Below, piece by piece: positions 27,290 to 35,635 of a DNA stretch of 41,489 bases; position 1 is the first letter of the stretch; each line of letters opens with the position of its first letter. The notes below the pieces were generated by a model, which saw only the letters and a list, made by a program, of their open reading frames with translations, was not told where the DNA came from and ran no database searches. The stretch lies in contig JASHOY010000503.1 of assembly GCA_030038435.1 (NCBI GenBank), positions 1 to 41,489 of the forward strand, given 5' to 3'. The translations under genes were made by a program, and so were the position numbers. The DNA is from Acidobacteriaceae bacterium. Lineage in GTDB: Bacteria; Acidobacteriota; Terriglobia; Terriglobales; Acidobacteriaceae.

Positions 27290-27563
27290 ATATCCTCCTT
27301 TCCCACGGCTCTGCGAGCCTGGCGCTTATGATTCGAATGCGATCTTTGCGTTCAGCGAAACACATCGTAAGCAAGCGCCGCTTCTCAGAGAACCCAATCG
27401 CAAGGCATCTTTCCTCGTCGTAGCTGTGCAGCCGGTCAGGCACCACCAGGTGCCGTTTGTCCCCAAATACTGTCGTCGCCTCTTGAAATGAGACTTTGTG
27501 CTTCTTCAGATTCGCAGATGCCTTTGATCGGTGCCATTCAAATTTGTGGTCGTCGATGTTACT
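27252..27563 (-). pseudogene. BrnT-family toxin frame without a canonical start codon
   Basis: A frame of 103 codons plus stop, open from after a TGA at 27566-27564. It matches the BrnT ribonuclease fold: KFEWHRSKASANLKKHKVSF, then 'EERCLAIGFSEKRRLLTMCF', and 'ERKDRIRIISARLAEPWERR'. BrnT is an RNase toxin of type II TA systems. No ATG, GTG or TTG begins the N-terminal portion; the first is GTG at 27446, after the first domain strand. An ATG at 27567-27565 is one base out of frame; removing one A near 27559-27560 would restore an MKYIDDHKFEW start. It is either a 1-base inactivation, an assembly error, or a non-canonical start. Confidence 0.75.
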
Positions 27564-27624
27564 TCATTCTTCGGTGTTGTACTCCAATTCCCACCGCTTT
27601 CAGGTCCAATCTTCGCCACTCGCG

Positions 27625-28809
27625 CTAGAGCTTATCAAAAAGCGCTACCCGCGGGTCCTGCGGGTTGAGGCGCGCCAGCTCCCGCATGATCTCGCGACTG
27701 CGCTCGTCCTGCAGATGAGGAACCGCAACTTCAACGGTCACGATCTGGTCCCCGCGCTGGTCGGGGTGCTGGGCGCTCTCCACGCCGCGTTCCCGCATGC
27801 GCAGCTTCTGGCCGCTCTGCGTGCCCGGGGGAATCTTCAACTGCGCGCGGCCGTCGATGGTGGGCACGTCCACCTTAGCCCCCAGCGAAGCTTCCGCGAT
27901 GGTCACCGGTATGGTGATATTGATGTCGTCACCGGAGCGCGTGAACACCGGGTGCGTGCCGGTGCGCACAATGAGAAACAGATCCCCGGCGGGTCCGCCG
28001 TTGAGGCCGGCATTTCCTTTCCCCTGCAGGCGAATGCGCTGGCCATCGCGGGTGCCGGCCTTGATGCGGAATTCAATGCTTTCTGAACGTCCCACTACGC
28101 CCTCTCCGTGGCAGGTAGGGCAGGCGTTGGAAGTGCGGCCGGTGCCGTTGCAGCGCGGGCAGGGAATGTTGAATTTCATGCGCCCGCCCATCTGCGTAAC
28201 CTGGCCGGTGCCGTTGCACTCGGGACAGGTGCTGGAACCGCCGGTGTAGGCCTGGCCATGGCATGTGGGGCAGGTTTCCTGCCGATTGACCTGAATGCGC
28301 ATCTGGCCGCCGCGAATGGCGGTCCAGAAGTCAACCGTCACCTGGTATTCGAGATCGGTGCCGGGCTGCGGCCCGCGCGGGCGCTGTGGCTCGTGGGCCC
28401 CCGTAAAAATGCCGGAAAAGATGTCCTTGAAGCTTCCCCAGCCGCCTGATCCGGCTCCCTGCTGGTTTCCTGCTCCGGAAAAATTGGAAAAATCGAAGCC
28501 CTCGAAATCGACCCGCGGCTTGCTGCCGCCCCCTGCCTGCTGCCGCGCGTAGGCCTCGGCCTGGGCGGGATCGATCTGGTCGGAATAGAAGCCCAACTGG
28601 TCGTAAATCTTGCGCTTCTTCTCGTCGCTCAGCACATCGTTGGCTTCCGAGATTTCCTTGAACTTTTCTTCGGAGCGCTTGTCCCCGGGATTCACGTCAG
28701 GATGGTATTTCCGCGCAGCTTTGCGGAAAGCCTTGCGGATCTCCTCCTGCGTGGCCGTCTTCTTTACTCCGAGGGTGGCGTAATAGTCCTTGTTGGTGGT
28801 CGTCGGCAT
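27625..28809 (-). CDS. dnaJ: chaperone DnaJ (zinc-finger type)
   Basis: DnaK co-chaperone of 394 residues, normal for type I DnaJ. The J domain (residues about 6-72) has the HPD motif in [11 protein letters not shown] Gly/Phe-rich stretch follows (about 95-140, with '[20 protein letters not shown]'). Four CxxCxGxG zinc motifs are visible, CPTCHGQA (the first slightly altered), [16 protein letters not shown] and CPTCHGEG, then the C-terminal substrate domain and 'LFDKL' end. dnaK and grpE are not in the window. dnaJ ends 61 bases before the brnT-like frame. Confidence 0.96.
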   Translation of the reverse strand: MPTTTNKDYYATLGVKKTATQEEIRKAFRKAARKYHPDVNPGDKRSEEKFKEISEANDVLSDEKKRKIYDQLGFYSDQIDPAQAEAYARQQAGGGSKPRVDFEGFDFSNFSGAGNQQGAGSGGWGSFKDIFSGIFTGAHEPQRPRGPQPGTDLEYQVTVDFWTAIRGGQMRIQVNRQETCPTCHGQAYTGGSSTCPECNGTGQVTQMGGRMKFNIPCPRCNGTGRTSNACPTCHGEGVVGRSESIEFRIKAGTRDGQRIRLQGKGNAGLNGGPAGDLFLIVRTGTHPVFTRSGDDINITIPVTIAEASLGAKVDVPTIDGRAQLKIPPGTQSGQKLRMRERGVESAQHPDQRGDQIVTVEVAVPHLQDERSREIMRELARLNPQDPRVALFDKL

Positions 28810-28925
28810 GGTCTGGGTCGATTCGTTGTTCCGGTTGCTGAATCAGGTTTTGTAACTCGGCTCAATTCCCCTTTTGCCCGGTTCCCAAATTGCATCTCGG
28901 AAATGGCCGCAATTTCAAAGCGGCA

Positions 28926-29306
28926 TCAGGCAATGGCGCGATTTGTATTTACCTGTGGCCGGTAACCTGGCCGGGGACGAATCTCCTCTCGAATCGCCGC
29001 CCGCTCGGCATTGGAAGCCGATTCCAGATCGTAATCCATTTGCAATCGCATCCAGAATTCCGGCGTCATGTTGAAGTAGCGAGCCAGGCGCAAGGCTGTG
29101 TCCGCGGTAATGCCACGCCGCTCACGCACAATTTCGGAGATGCGCGTGACCGGGACGCGCAGGGCGATGGCCAATGCATTTGCCGACAGACCAAGCGGCT
29201 TCATAAATTCTTCGCGCAGCATCTCGCCGGGATGCTGTGGCGGCAGCAATGCACCGTCATGCATCGCAACCCGTGAGGGAATCGACGATTTGGACTTGGT
29301 AGACAT
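28926..29306 (-). CDS. higA: HigA-family antitoxin
   Basis: A 126-residue XRE-type antitoxin of the HigBA system. The start ATG at 29306 is preferred over 29312 because GGAG at 29318-29315 is 8 bases upstream. The HigA hallmark HPGEMLREEFMKPLGLS is followed by the HTH 'ANALAIALRVPVTRISEIVR' and 'RGITADTALRLARYFNMTPE'. Its cognate toxin is encoded just upstream but is broken (see higB remnant), so this antitoxin appears orphaned. It lies 116 bases before dnaJ on the same strand. Confidence 0.92.
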   Translation of the reverse strand: MSTKSKSSIPSRVAMHDGALLPPQHPGEMLREEFMKPLGLSANALAIALRVPVTRISEIVRERRGITADTALRLARYFNMTPEFWMRLQMDYDLESASNAERAAIREEIRPRPGYRPQVNTNRAIA

Positions 29307-29564
29307 CGCCATTGCTCCATCGTAAACAAATTCTGGACGGGTCTTTGCAGAGATTCGAGACCGGTCCTTGATTCGCAGCCGCGATTGACCCTCCCCACCG
29401 CCTTCAGCGTCTCCAGCCTATTGCCTGGAAATGCAAACAATTCCTGGACCGTGGAGTCGCCCGAACTCCGGCGCATCTTCCGAACCCCAACCCGCTCCTC
29501 TGCCGCATGCCGTGCCTGTGATGGAAAATCCGCTCCGTTTTCGAATTGCAAAGCGGCGTTTCAT
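29278..29564 (-). pseudogene. higB: higB toxin remnant (frameshifted)
   Basis: Pieces of a HigB RNase-toxin gene lie upstream of higA in three or more frames. Frame one carries NSKTERIFHH (about 29512-29545). A second frame at about 29399-29513 runs HAAEERVGVRKMRRSS to PGNRLETLKA. A third (about 29361-29393) reads GQSRLRIKDR. A fourth (about 29279-29332) gives ICLRWSNGDVYQVQIVD. Together they are in the HigB order, but each junction changes frame, so no functional toxin is made. The 3' end overlaps the higA start, as in intact modules. Confidence 0.85.
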
Positions 29565-29667
29565 GCTTATCGTTTATCGTAACACGGAAAGCGATGCGCG
29601 TAAAGCGCAGGCAATTGCGGTGCCGCGAGTACAGGCCCGCAGATAAAGGTGCCGCGAGTATGTGCCT

Positions 29668-30645
29668 TCAGATGCGGTGCGCCAGCAGCAGCATCAACAT
29701 CAGCACTGCCACCGGTATCAGCGCCAGCGAGGTGTAAAGAAGGATGCGCTGGGAGAGAAAGGATTTCCGCTTGTGCCAGTCGCGGATCTCATCCCGCTCA
29801 TCTTCCACGCCCACCTGGTCCAGGTGCTCGAGATCCCACTTGAACTCGTGCGCATCGGCGTAGCGGTTGCGCGGATCGCGCTCCAGGGCCCGGTAAAGCA
29901 CCTCCTGCAACTGCGGAGAGAGCGAAGGGTCGGCAACGCGCGGCGGCACGGGATGGTTCAGCACCCGGTCGTTCATGATCGCCAGCGGCGAGGGACCGGT
30001 AAATGGCAGCTTCCCGGTGAGCATCTCGTAGAGCATCACCCCCACGGAGTAAATATCGGATCGGCCGTCGCCGCGCTTGCCCTTGACCTGTTCGGGCGAG
30101 ATGTAATCGGGGGTGCCCAGCGTGGGTGTGAAATTGGTATAAGTAAGGCGGCGCGCAGCGGAGTCGCTGGCAATTCCGAAGTCGATCAGTTTGACCTCGT
30201 CATTCTCGCCGACCATGATGTTTTCCGGCTTCAGGTCACGGTGCACTACGCCATGCGCGTGGATGTAGTCGAGGGCGTCGAGGATGCCGATTGCGATGTG
30301 CAGGGCGCGCTCGCCGGAGATGCGGCCCTCGTTGAGGATCTGCCGCAGCAGGCGCCCCGTGCACCACTCCATGACCATGTAAACGCGGGAATGCTCCTCG
30401 CCGCCATACACGCGCATCACGTTGGGGTGGTCGAGCTTTTCGCCAATGCCCGCCTCGCGCTGGAAGCGATCGAAAAGGATGGGATCGGCTTCCATGTCGG
30501 GGTGCGGGATCTTGAGCGCGACGGTGCGGTTGTCGCGCAGATCGGTGGCGCGAAAAATCGAAGCCATGCCGCTGCGCGCGATGGGCTCGTCGATGCGGTA
30601 GTGGTCGATTTTTGCTCCAGCCTCAAGCGTATCGAGGAAAGCCAT
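29668..30645 (-). CDS. membrane-anchored Ser/Thr protein kinase
   Basis: A 325-residue Hanks-type kinase. Conserved elements are VALKIP (lysine), HRDLKPENI (catalytic loop), LIDFGIASD and a modified APE as YISPEQ. The Gly-rich loop is unusual: where GxGxxG is expected it reads ARSGMAS, with only one glycine. A C-terminal hydrophobic helix (about residues 301-325) anchors it with the catalytic domain in the cytoplasm, and no extracellular sensor domain follows. The PP2C phosphatase gene lies 82 bases upstream on the same strand, so the two form a kinase/phosphatase pair. Confidence 0.9.
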   Translation of the reverse strand: MAFLDTLEAGAKIDHYRIDEPIARSGMASIFRATDLRDNRTVALKIPHPDMEADPILFDRFQREAGIGEKLDHPNVMRVYGGEEHSRVYMVMEWCTGRLLRQILNEGRISGERALHIAIGILDALDYIHAHGVVHRDLKPENIMVGENDEVKLIDFGIASDSAARRLTYTNFTPTLGTPDYISPEQVKGKRGDGRSDIYSVGVMLYEMLTGKLPFTGPSPLAIMNDRVLNHPVPPRVADPSLSPQLQEVLYRALERDPRNRYADAHEFKWDLEHLDQVGVEDERDEIRDWHKRKSFLSQRILLYTSLALIPVAVLMLMLLLAHRI

Positions 30646-30727
30646 GGATCAGCAGTCGCTCCGAAAAGGGGACTAATTCAAATGTACCGGGAAACTCGCA
30701 GGTTTGGATAAGGATTCCGTAAGTCAT

Positions 30728-31534
30728 TCATAGTGTGGGAAGCCGGTAAGGGCGTCCCCGGTACATGCCCACGCGCTCCACCGAAGAAACGCGTATGACC
30801 TGCGCCGTGGTATTGTCTCCGCCGTCGATCTCGACGGCGCGGGCCACAAGCTCCGCCGCCAGGTCGCCAGGGCTCTGCTTCCGCGAAACGATGGCCGCGA
30901 TCTCCGAGTCTTCCATCTCGTCGTGAAGACCGTCTGTGCAAAGGACGAAAACGTCGCCCGGCTGCAGGGTCAGAGTGGTGGTCTCGGCGGAGACAAACAT
31001 CTCCGGCCCCAGCGAGCGGATCAGCGCGTGCCGCGAGACGGCATCGGGGATCTCTGCGGAGGAGATGAGGCCGAGTTTCTTCTGTTCATTTACCCAGGTG
31101 TGATCCTGCGTCACCTGCCGCGCCTTGCCATCGCGCACCAGATAGCAGCGGGAGTCGCCAACGTGAGAGACCACCGCCTGATCGTAGCGCATTGCACACG
31201 CGACGATCGTGGTGGCCATTTTCTTCCCCTCGTACTGGGGATCGAGTGAACAGTTGTGGACGGCCGTGTTGGCCTGCTGGATGAGACGGGGAAGAAGGCC
31301 GTTGAGAGTGGCGCCCGCCTGGGCGTGAGCAAATTCCCCGGTCAGGACCGAAATCGCCTTTTCCGAGGCCACTTCGCCTAAATCCATGCCGCCCACCCCG
31401 TCGGCAACCGCGAAGAGATAGCCGTGAGACCGCTTCTGTCGGCGCGAAGCAGGGACGAAAGAGCCCATCGCGTCTTCGTTGTTTTTGCGAACCTTGCCGA
31501 AATCCGTTGCCTGGCCGAATTGAACTTCCAACAT
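30728..31534 (-). CDS. PP2C-type Ser/Thr phosphatase
   Basis: A 268-residue PP2C (PPM) phosphatase, metal-dependent. The metal-site motifs are present: 'TDFGKVRKNNEDAMG', 'VADGVGGMDLGEVAS', 'SHVGDSRCYLVRDG', 'LCTDGLHDEM' and 'DGGDNTTAQVIRV'. It matches the PrpC/Stp1 type found with Hanks kinases. The kinase follows 82 bases downstream on the same strand. The likely start is ATG at 31534; its Shine-Dalgarno is weak. No membrane segment. Confidence 0.93.
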   Translation of the reverse strand: MLEVQFGQATDFGKVRKNNEDAMGSFVPASRRQKRSHGYLFAVADGVGGMDLGEVASEKAISVLTGEFAHAQAGATLNGLLPRLIQQANTAVHNCSLDPQYEGKKMATTIVACAMRYDQAVVSHVGDSRCYLVRDGKARQVTQDHTWVNEQKKLGLISSAEIPDAVSRHALIRSLGPEMFVSAETTTLTLQPGDVFVLCTDGLHDEMEDSEIAAIVSRKQSPGDLAAELVARAVEIDGGDNTTAQVIRVSSVERVGMYRGRPYRLPTL

Positions 31535-31618
31535 GGGCGCGACCGCCTGGAAATATCTTTTCCCCTGCGGCGTGCGAGCTGCCGCAAAGACAATGGTGAA
31601 GCACTTACGCGAAAATGA

Positions 31619-31680
31619 CCACTGGGGGGGATCTCCTGCTCCGGTTCGCGCCGTGCGTCCGGAAAGATTCCACCCAGTGG
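31619..31680. repeat. 8-bp perfect inverted repeat, 46 bases apart
   Basis: CCACTGGG at 31619-31626 and CCCAGTGG at 31673-31680 are perfect inverted arms. They lie between the permease start side (its 3' end at 31705) and the PP2C start, so in the 5' leader of the phosphatase mRNA or in the permease-PP2C intergene. Between them, TCCGG recurs at about 31640 and 31657 (plus strand). The structure could form a large hairpin; function unknown. Confidence 0.4.
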
Positions 31681-31704
31681 CTGTGATGTTTGCCTCGAAA
31701 GCCG

Positions 31705-33498
31705 CTATCTCGATTCCAGCTTGGACTCGAGCTTAGATTCAATGAGCACGCTTTTGCCTTTGGCCTTGGACGAGCGCAGGAAGTAATAGGCTCCGTATGC
31801 GCCCCAAATGGCGGAAATGCCCAACGCGATCAAAGGCTCCTTAAGAGTTCCCAGGCCAAAGATCGGGCTGATAAGGTAAAAGGCCATACAGACCAGGTTA
31901 GCTACTAGGCCAAAGGCGGGAATGAGCGTGTGTACCAACAGGTTGTGATCTTCACGTTTGTGGTAGGCCACGATGCATAGAAAACAGCTCAACCCGTAAA
32001 GGATAAAGGTGCCGAAGTTGGAGGTCAGCGTCAACGCCAGCAGGGAGTTGGGCAACGCTGCAAGAGCCGCATGTGAGGGATAGCCGAAGCTGGAGAAGAT
32101 TCCCTTAGGCAGTGCGGCAATGGTGGCATCGGAAAGCGCGCCGGCGTCGCCAAAGCAGAGCGAAACAGCTACGCAGCCGATGACCGCCGAGATGCCTGCC
32201 AACGTCCAGATGGCTCTATGCGGGGTAAGCGACTTGGTGTGCAACATACCGAAGTGCTCGGGAACTTCCTCGTCCTTGCCCATAGCGTACGTAACGCGGG
32301 CGCCGGTATTCATGCAGGCCAGCGTGGTGCCGATCAGCGCCAGGAATACGGTGAAGGCTTCCGCCAGCATGAAGTACTTGCCGTTGCCCTGCCCCAGCAG
32401 CGCGTCCCCGACGATGATCATCATGTCGCCGATGGGCGCCGCCGAAGTTACGGCGCTTTGCATGGTGTACCCCGAGTTGAGAAAGTAGTTGGCGCAGAAA
32501 TACTCAAACAAGTAGCAGAACAGCCCCTGGATCAACAGCGAAGCGATGACCGCAATGGGAATATGTTTCGTAGGGTTTTTGGCCTCCCCACCCATCGAGG
32601 TTACCGATTCGAAACCCACCAGGATGAGAATGGCCACCGTGGCCTGGATAAACATCCAGTTGAAGTTGTGGATGGAGATGACGGAGGCAGCGTCCTTATG
32701 GGTGAGGAAGTTGCCGCTCGCATCCTTCTCCGGGTAGGTGATGGTGTAGGGCACCGGCTTGCCATCCGCGCCCAGCAGAGGCTGAGGCACACCTGCGGCG
32801 TCGCGGACGATCGAGCCATCCTTGGCGGTGGCGAACTGGTAGGTGTATGTGGAGAGTGTCTGCTCGTCGTATTGGAAGCCCTTGGCGCCCGCTGGGTGGC
32901 TGGCACGATAACCGAGGGCGAGCACGCTAAAGAGCACCAGCGCGGAGATCTGGACGATGTTGACCGCGATATTCACGGCCGTAGATGCGCCCGCGCCGCG
33001 GGTTGCGATCCAGGCCACGAAGAAGGAGAAAAGGATCGCCACCAACCCCATAAAGACCGGCCCCGGGTTAGCGCCGCTCATAAAGGTCGGAAAGAAGAAG
33101 CCGACAATGTAGCCCACGAAAATGCCAGTGACCGCGACCATCACGCCGGGATAGACCCAGTAGTAAAGATGCGAGCCCCAACCCACCACAAACTTGGCCA
33201 CGCGGGCGTACTTGAAAGCTTTCTCTTTGGAGAGCATCGCCTGCTCTGCGTAGTAATAGCTGGAGCCGGTGCCGGGATAGAGCTTTGAGATCTCGGCGTA
33301 GGCGACGGCGGTGGCCAGGCAGAGCAGCAACGCGGCGAAGATGCCGATCCACATCGCCGGAGCCGTACTTCCGGTGCCGGCCTGGATGACGAAGGTGAGC
33401 CAGAGGAAGGCGCCGGGCGCGATGAGCGCCATTGCGTTTGCCGTCAGCCCAGTGAGGCCGAGAGTGGCCTGCATCTGAGGTGCTTTTTGTTCTGCCAT
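31705..33498 (-). CDS. APC-superfamily amino acid permease with an unusual long loop
   Basis: A 597-residue transporter, long for the usual 450-500. The start ATG at 33498 is chosen for the AGGAG 7 bases upstream; the frame runs on to 33681 without support. The TM1 signature is 'TANAMALIAPGAFLWLTF', and about twelve to thirteen hydrophobic helices are visible. Between two helices is a hydrophilic loop of about 80 residues ('GYRASHPAGAKGFQYDEQTL' to 'ASVISIHNFNW') that is not normally present. The C-terminus ends in a small KLES repeat (ESKLESKLESR). The substrate is not recognisable. Confidence 0.88.
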   Translation of the reverse strand: MAEQKAPQMQATLGLTGLTANAMALIAPGAFLWLTFVIQAGTGSTAPAMWIGIFAALLLCLATAVAYAEISKLYPGTGSSYYYAEQAMLSKEKAFKYARVAKFVVGWGSHLYYWVYPGVMVAVTGIFVGYIVGFFFPTFMSGANPGPVFMGLVAILFSFFVAWIATRGAGASTAVNIAVNIVQISALVLFSVLALGYRASHPAGAKGFQYDEQTLSTYTYQFATAKDGSIVRDAAGVPQPLLGADGKPVPYTITYPEKDASGNFLTHKDAASVISIHNFNWMFIQATVAILILVGFESVTSMGGEAKNPTKHIPIAVIASLLIQGLFCYLFEYFCANYFLNSGYTMQSAVTSAAPIGDMMIIVGDALLGQGNGKYFMLAEAFTVFLALIGTTLACMNTGARVTYAMGKDEEVPEHFGMLHTKSLTPHRAIWTLAGISAVIGCVAVSLCFGDAGALSDATIAALPKGIFSSFGYPSHAALAALPNSLLALTLTSNFGTFILYGLSCFLCIVAYHKREDHNLLVHTLIPAFGLVANLVCMAFYLISPIFGLGTLKEPLIALGISAIWGAYGAYYFLRSSKAKGKSVLIESKLESKLESR

Positions 33499-34285
33499 GT
33501 GCATTCTCCTGAAAAGTGTGTTTCGGATGGCTGTTCCCTGCGGCGGCTGCCCGGGAGTCCTGTGAGGCCCGCTGGCGAGAATGTCTGTTGGGCCGGTTGG
33601 GCGAGGCGAGGGATGCAGATCGACTAAGCTCGCGTCGCGTGTTGACGTTGATGCAAGCTGGTCCGGCGGTAGCACTGCCATCGCCCTGCCGGGCCACTAA
33701 GCTGATAGCGATGTTGAGAGCCTATCCTGCACGACATGAGGGAACGATAAAGATGCAAGATACAAATCAGCGCCTGGGTCCGAGCGGTGCGGCAGAAGCC
33801 GCATAAACATGAACCGGCGATCGGCCCGGGACCAGATACCCTGCGCGCCCCTTGGGTTTGTTCTCATGGGCGCTTTCCCAGCAAATACCTCGCCGCACTG
33901 ATTCAATCTGAAACCTCGCAGGGCGCGCCGGCGGCTGATTTGCAGCGATATGGCCAATCCGCCCTTGGGGGAAAAGCGAAAAGGCCAGCTCCCGCTGCAT
34001 GTTGCGCATCCCTGCATTCTTGCGGCATCAGCGTCTAGGTTCATTAATGCAAAGGAAACATAAAGAACATATGAGGATTAAAAAAAGATGGAAGAGTGTT
34101 GCGAAGAGGCCTCCTTTTTCCCTCCCGAATGCGGTTTTTTGCTTGATTTTTCAATATGTTTGGCGCCTCGAACCCGGAAAATTGAGACGCGGTTTCGCGA
34201 ATCCGCAAGCGCTTTCGCAGGCAGTTTCCTATATATTTTTGTTGCGGACGATGAAATTAGAGTGGGGTTGGCAAGAAGGGAACTC
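33499..34285. other. intergenic region between permease and phzF (no gene seen)
   Basis: About 790 bases between divergent genes. The 33510-34000 half has normal GC and no coding frame with protein-like content. From about 34050 on it becomes AT-rich (poly-A/T runs at 34080 and 34135-34155), as expected of a promoter and leader region for phzF. A TATATT is present near 34232. No riboswitch consensus was recognised by eye. Confidence 0.5.
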
Positions 34286-35182
34286 ATGCGCACGCTCGAC
34301 TACCACATCGTGGATGTATTCGCTGTCTCGCCTCTCCAGGGCAACCCGCTGGCGGTGGTGATGAATAGCTCCGGTCTCACCGCGGAGCAGATGCAGGCGA
34401 TCGCGTGCGAATTCAATCTCTCCGAAACTACCTTCATTGAGCGCCGCGCGGCCGCCCAGGAGCGCTCCGACGGCGTTCGCGTGCGCATCTTCACTACCCA
34501 GGAAGAGTTGAACTTCGCCGGCCATCCCACGCTGGGCACGGCCGCGGTGCTCAAACAGCATGCCCGGCAAACGATGCAGGGTAACACCGTCACGCTGGCG
34601 CTCAACGTCGGCCCAATTTCGGTGCGTTTTGCCAATGACGATCTGTTCGGCGAGATGAGACAGCGCGATCCGCAATTTGGCGAGCAGCTCGACCCCTCGG
34701 AAGCAGCGCGGCTGATCGGTTTGTCTCAAGAGGATCTGGATGCGGCTCTGCCCCCGCAGGTGGTTTCGACAGGAACCCCTTTTGCCATCGTCGTGCTGCA
34801 TGCTGCGCAATCGCTGGCCCGTCTCAAGGTGAACCATGACCAAGCCACGCCCTGGCTGCGAGAACGCGGTGCGCGCTGGTTTTATGTGCTTGCTCGCGAT
34901 CCGTCGCAAGGCAGCGACTCAGATCCGATGTGGCGGGCGCGTATGCAGTTTTACGGCGGTGAAGATCCGGCCACCGGCTCGGCGGCGGGTTGCGCAATCA
35001 GCTACCTTGCGCGCCGCGACGCCGTGCCTTCGGGCGTTCGCGTCCACCTTCGTCAGGGCGTGGAAATCGGCCGCCCCAGCGATATCTTTCTTTGCGCAGA
35101 TACGAGCGGTCCCCAGGTCACCAATGTGCGCGTCGCGGGCAGCACCGTTTTCGTAGCAAAGGGACAGCTTTTCCTGCCTTGA
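34286..35182 (+). CDS. PhzF-family epimerase/isomerase
   Basis: A 298-residue PhzF-family protein (diaminopimelate-epimerase fold). The ATG at 34286 has AAGGG 5 bases upstream; the frame is open from 34088 but with no homology. The two conserved halves are 'YHIVDVFAVSPLQGNPLAVV' with 'FNLSETTFI' and 'RIFTTQEELNFAGHPTLGTA', and the C-terminal 'GGEDPATGSAAGCAISYL'. The active-site Glu in SETTFI is present. PhzF proper makes phenazine precursors, but this class is widespread and no phenazine genes are near, so the function is unassigned. Confidence 0.92.
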   Translation: MRTLDYHIVDVFAVSPLQGNPLAVVMNSSGLTAEQMQAIACEFNLSETTFIERRAAAQERSDGVRVRIFTTQEELNFAGHPTLGTAAVLKQHARQTMQGNTVTLALNVGPISVRFANDDLFGEMRQRDPQFGEQLDPSEAARLIGLSQEDLDAALPPQVVSTGTPFAIVVLHAAQSLARLKVNHDQATPWLRERGARWFYVLARDPSQGSDSDPMWRARMQFYGGEDPATGSAAGCAISYLARRDAVPSGVRVHLRQGVEIGRPSDIFLCADTSGPQVTNVRVAGSTVFVAKGQLFLP

Positions 35183-35635
35183 TACACACGCTTTCAACAG
35201 GAATTCATCTTCGCAAGTGACGAAAGGTGTTCGCTCTAGCTCTCACCTGTTTGTTTCAGAGGGATTTTCAGCGCCTTTTTCGCCTCTCTTTCCCTCTTTT
35301 CAGGGCCTTCCGCTCACTTTAGTCTTCGGATTCGTTGAGGCAAACAAATCCGGCGCAATCGCCGGTATGACTCAAGCGATCGAGCACACAATCGACCGCG
35401 AGACCGCTTCCTCGTGTTGTGATAATCCGTTGCTGTTTCTGCTTGCATGCACCAGGCCAGGAGCTTGGTGTGCGCCTCGCCGATTCGGCAACCGGAATTC
35501 GCGACGGCGTGAAGCGGATTCGACGTGGTCGCTGGTTTCAATTTGGCAAAGCCCATCCTGCCGCGGCGGGAGAGCAATTTTTATTGCCAAAACACAACCA
35601 TCAATCTCATTCAAAAAAGGAGCAAAGCCCAAGTC
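35183..35635. other. intergenic region upstream of the response regulator (no gene seen)
   Basis: About 450 bases without a convincing frame (the 145-codon plus-strand frame at 35217-35654 is not protein-like and ends inside the next gene). A TGTGATAAT at 35418-35426 resembles an extended -10 element, though no good -35 is found. A hairpin (35450-35470) lies downstream of it. Confidence 0.45.
35450..35470 (+). repeat. 8-bp stem, 5-base loop hairpin in a leader
   Basis: CACCAGGC, loop CAGGA, GCTTGGTG; all eight positions pair if one G-U is allowed. It lies 166 bases upstream of the response regulator, and no T-tract follows, so a terminator is unlikely. Possibly a leader structure. Confidence 0.4.

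Noticed and set aside
28810-28925. HAIR (HspR operator) upstream of dnaJ
   Set aside because: No CTTGAGT-N7-ACTCAAG or close variant was seen.
33697-34044. 115-codon minus-strand frame between permease and phzF
   Set aside because: No homology, composition like shadow frames, no ribosome site.
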